A stretch of DNA of 64,000 nucleotides from Lithospermum erythrorhizon (lineage: Eukaryota; Streptophyta; Magnoliopsida; Boraginales; Boraginaceae): NCBI GenBank assembly GCA_019722365.1, contig JADFUC010002198.1:62001-126000 (forward strand). Reading direction: 5' to 3'. How positions within the stretch are numbered: the first letter of the stretch is position 1; each line of letters begins with the position of its first letter. A model generated the notes under the pieces. It worked only from the letters and a program-made list of their open reading frames with translations. It ran no database searches and had not been told where the DNA came from. A program made the position numbers and the translations under genes. Below are positions 61,601 to 64,000 of this stretch, in pieces.

Positions 61601-62457
61601 TGGGGATTAAATATAAAGTCTTCATCAGGATGTATTTGAGTCGTTGGTAAGTACATCAAAGATATTATCATGACTCAAGATGGAAGATCCTAAGACTGTG
61701 GCTACTATTTTAACACCGGATTGGCACTTTAATGATGAAAGTTCTCCTCACCGATGATCCTAGTCCTTATAGAAGCGTCAGCGTGGGAGACTTCTTACTT
61801 GGATTTTAAGGCCTCGACTCACTTATTCAATCCATTATTTGAGCTACTTTATGCAGCAGCCCAACAATGCATCATTGGATACCGCTTACACACATAGTTA
61901 GATACCCCAAAGGCAATTCACAAGATACGGTCTATTCTACGACAAAGAATTCTCTTTAGACTTCTGTGCTCTATTTGATGCCTGACCGGGCTAAGTGCCC
62001 CACTACCGTAAGATTCATCAGTTGCAGGTATCGTGGTGTCTTTAGATTCCTCTATTGAACTCTCGGAAGTCCAAGAATCGTATCACAGATCAAAATCATC
62101 ACAGTGTCGCAGTATCAAGTGTCAGCTGCTAATAACTGTGGGAGGTTAAAATGGCTGAAGTTACTTGCTCCATGATCTTAGCATCTCTGCTTTTGCCACA
62201 ATCCAAATGCCATGGTGCTGATAATAATCAGGCTACACACATCATCGGTAGTCCATTTTCTCATGAAAGGAGTAAACATATTTAAATCGATCGTCACTAT
62301 GTTCGTGGATAGTTATAAAGAGGGGATTCATTCAACCAACTTATGTTCCTCTCAAGTTTTAGTCACAGATGTATTCACTAAGGGATTTCCAAGTGTTGCT
62401 TATTTCAGATTTTCCTTCTCCAAGCTGACTGCTCCCATACCTCAAATTTCAGGGGAT
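58640..62457 (+). pseudogene. copia gag-pol pseudogene
   Basis: Motifs occur in order on the + strand through shifting frames. The gag zinc knuckle remains as CKFCG...GTQTGCFK near 59062-59110, with a stop inside and the His lost. The protease is WIIDSGPSTHM near 59400 (DSG kept, Ala replaced by Pro). The pre-integrase motif is FLWHLDRV near 59810. Integrase pieces: ARYFLTM near 59970 and FFWGDSI near 60292. Then come PPNQK near 60493 and FVSRDVIF near 60545. Reverse transcriptase pieces are DYFDSFSPSE near 61150, LHQPDINNAFCMNS near 61240 and KRSLYGLKQSQ near 61350. RNase H: YSIHYLSYFMQQPNNAS near 61820 and the terminal DVFTKGFPSVAYFRF near 62370. More than a dozen stops and shifts make it non-functional. 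Confidence 0.88.
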
Positions 62458-62787
62458 TTTACGTATCAGAGGTTTAAAATTAGTCAGAATCGTTTTTAGT
62501 GTAACGGCTAAGAAATGGCGAGCGTTGATGTAGATGGAAAGAAATACGATGTGAGACATGACACTGACAGCTATGAAGGTAGTCCACTTGTATAAATAGG
62601 ACTGATGAGGTGTACAAATTAGTTAACAAAAATATCAATTAATAAACATGATTTCTTTTCCATTTTTCTCTCTCCTTTTTCCTTCATTTTTCCCGCGTTG
62701 ACTTTCCTTTCATGTAGAGCATTGATTCGCTATTTTCTTTTTAATGACGTTTTAGTGTAGAATCAAACTTAAAGATTTTTCTAATTA
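62458..62787 (+). repeat. 3' LTR of the + strand copia element
   Basis: Begins after the polypurine tract TTTCAGGGGA. Contains TATAAATAGGAC near 62592 and the 'catgatttcttttccattt' block shared with the left LTR. Confidence 0.8.
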
Positions 62788-63319
62788 GCCATGTTGCCAA
62801 CAACTATACATATCAAGTCATCAATCATTATAATCAACATGGATAGATAGATAGAAATCATAAATAAAACACATGACTTGATCGATCAATCGACGACAAT
62901 GGTACCTATGGAAGGATTTATTAGTTGAGGTGGCTACAGTTTGTCCATATTAATTGTGAACACACCAAAGCGATGCAATAACATTACAAACTCACGATCT
63001 TATGTGCGTAGTTTTTTTGGAGAGGCGAAATATTTACGAGTACTTGTTTTCAAGGAAATGTGATGTTTTAGCCTGGGTACAACAAACACAATCAAATACT
63101 CCGTCAATTTCACTTGTTTAACATGACATTTGAGTTAATTATCATTATTCTTGCTCTGATAGTGAGTCCGGTGTTATTTAAATGCTCGATAGCTTTAAAA
63201 ATTGCAAATCGATCCAAAACCTACGGATGTATATTGGTCTCCGAAATTGTCGCAGTGTCAAGTTCATATGCCATACCGTTGAATTTAATTTATTAAATGG
63301 CCCCATTAATTCCACAAAG
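62788..63319. other. Intergenic
   Basis: No gene seen in this stretch. Confidence 0.45.
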
Positions 63320-63815
63320 GAGAAGAGAGGCACACTTTTATAAGCCCACAGTAGATACTATCCTAAACCAATTTAATGATGTTTTAAAGAACTCCTTAAT
63401 TTATATAATGTTAATCCCTCCTTATTTTCAACGCGCATACTACATATTAACTTTGATTATTGTGAGCAAAATTCTCAACACTCTCCCTCACATGATGTCC
63501 TCATAGGTGGAGAATTTTTGACTTATATAAACTCTTTTTTTGGCTTTTCAACGCGACACCACGTAAACTCTGAACATTAGAGCAAAATTCAATCACTCCC
63601 CTCATACGTGCGGATGTCCATTTTTTAAGCGCCATTTTTAAGACCTGTGTCACATAACCAATGAAGCGCACAATTTATAAGCCCAAAGTGACACCATCCT
63701 AAAAATCAATCGCGATAGTGTGAAAATTCTTAGTTTATATAGTGTCAAATCAACTTATTTTTCTGGGACAATCATATGTAAATTTTTGAATCACACTCCC
63801 CCTCGATGCGATATA
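63320..63815. repeat. Tandem LTR-like units
   Basis: Three diverged units (about 63320-63505, 63515-63640 and 63665-63815) share parts of: 'ttataagcccaaagt', 'accatcctaaa', 'tttatataatgt', 'ttttcaacgcg', 'gagcaaaattc' and 'cactccccctca'. This vocabulary is typical of plant LTR promoter regions, but no complete LTR pair was found. Confidence 0.55.
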
Positions 63816-63829
63816 TCTAGGCCAGAATC

Positions 63830-64000
63830 GAACCTGCCTCGATCTGCCTCAAGATTCTGGCTTGAAATAATTCGGCTCGAGTCTCGCTCGAAATCAAAAC
63901 CGAGACTCAAACCTTAAAAACATTCGTCGATTCACGAACGCTCGAATTATTCGGCTCGGTTCGGTCATTATATAAAATTGACCTGCTGGCCCATTATTCT
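63830..64000 (+). mobile_element. Terminal part of a second hAT element of the 28.7-kb family, cut by the window edge
   Basis: GAGTCTCGCTCGA, AATTATTCGGCTCGGTTCGG and CATTATATAA occur in the same order as at 28710-28830. The remainder would lie to the right of the window. Confidence 0.6.

Larger units (their letters stand above)
57887..62787 (+). mobile_element. Full-length decayed Ty1-copia retrotransposon
   Basis: LTRs lie at about 57887-58220 and 62458-62787 and share 'gaggtttaaa', 'gtccac(t)tgtataaatagga', 'aataaacatgatttctttt' and 'ttttaatgacg'. After the left LTR comes TGTATCGCAGCATAGG (58223-58238), close to the plant initiator-Met primer site TGGTATCAGAGCATAGG. Before the right LTR is TTTCAGGGGA, a polypurine tract. 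gag-pol remains lie between. It starts 39 bp after the neighbouring antisense copia element. Confidence 0.88.

Overview
The window reads as nuclear DNA of a dicot-type flowering plant. Genes are split by GT-AG introns, the background is AT-rich, and both recognisable host genes belong to plant-specific families. The rest is mostly transposable-element debris of many classes. No species can be named from the sequence alone.

Two host genes are supported. At the left edge is the 3' part of a LOG2/LUL-type RING E3 ubiquitin ligase (+, exons 1746-2238 and 3470-3589); its first exon lies outside the window or beyond a very long intron. At 19852-21940 is a complete three-exon gene (+) for a heavy-metal-associated isoprenylated plant protein (HIPP) of 533 residues, with a CxxC metal-binding HMA domain, Gly/Asn/Met-rich and acidic low-complexity regions and a C-terminal CIVM prenylation box. 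A decayed fragment of a glutathione peroxidase gene lies at about 15175-15465.

Layout. 3.6-19.8 kb: intergenic DNA with a small antisense LTR element whose LTRs, PBS and PPT are visible (5086-6449), a MULE-like MITE with 9-bp target duplication (7151-8050), a hAT-like MITE (8510-8990), a tRNA-derived SINE with target duplication (10339-10636), Stowaway-like MITEs, a ~105-bp tandem array split by a second SINE-like insertion, and a ~85-bp CT-rich array just upstream of HIPP. 22.2-22.9 kb: a poly(A)-tailed retro-insert with a perfect 17-bp target duplication. 25.8-27.8 kb: a CACTA (En/Spm) transposase pseudogene with subterminal repeats and an intact 3' CACTA terminus. 28.6-33.3 kb: a decayed hAT transposon. 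33.7-40.4 kb: an element carrying a plant-mobile-domain (MAIN-like) pseudogene, with a recurrent AACAAGCGAATT motif on both sides. 40.5-41.35 kb: a small TIR element. 47.7-54.1 kb: a full-length, heavily decayed Ty1-copia element on the - strand, with another LTR-like insert in its gag. 56.4-57.85 kb: an internally deleted copia element (-) with a MITE in one LTR. 57.9-62.8 kb: a decayed full-length copia element (+) with LTRs and PBS. 63.3-64.0 kb: tandem LTR-like units and the terminus of a second copy of the 28.7-kb hAT family.

The two host genes show no functional link. The window's interest lies in the layered transposon insertions around them; I found no sign of a new gene system. Element boundaries and alignments were made by eye and are approximate unless an exact repeat is quoted.
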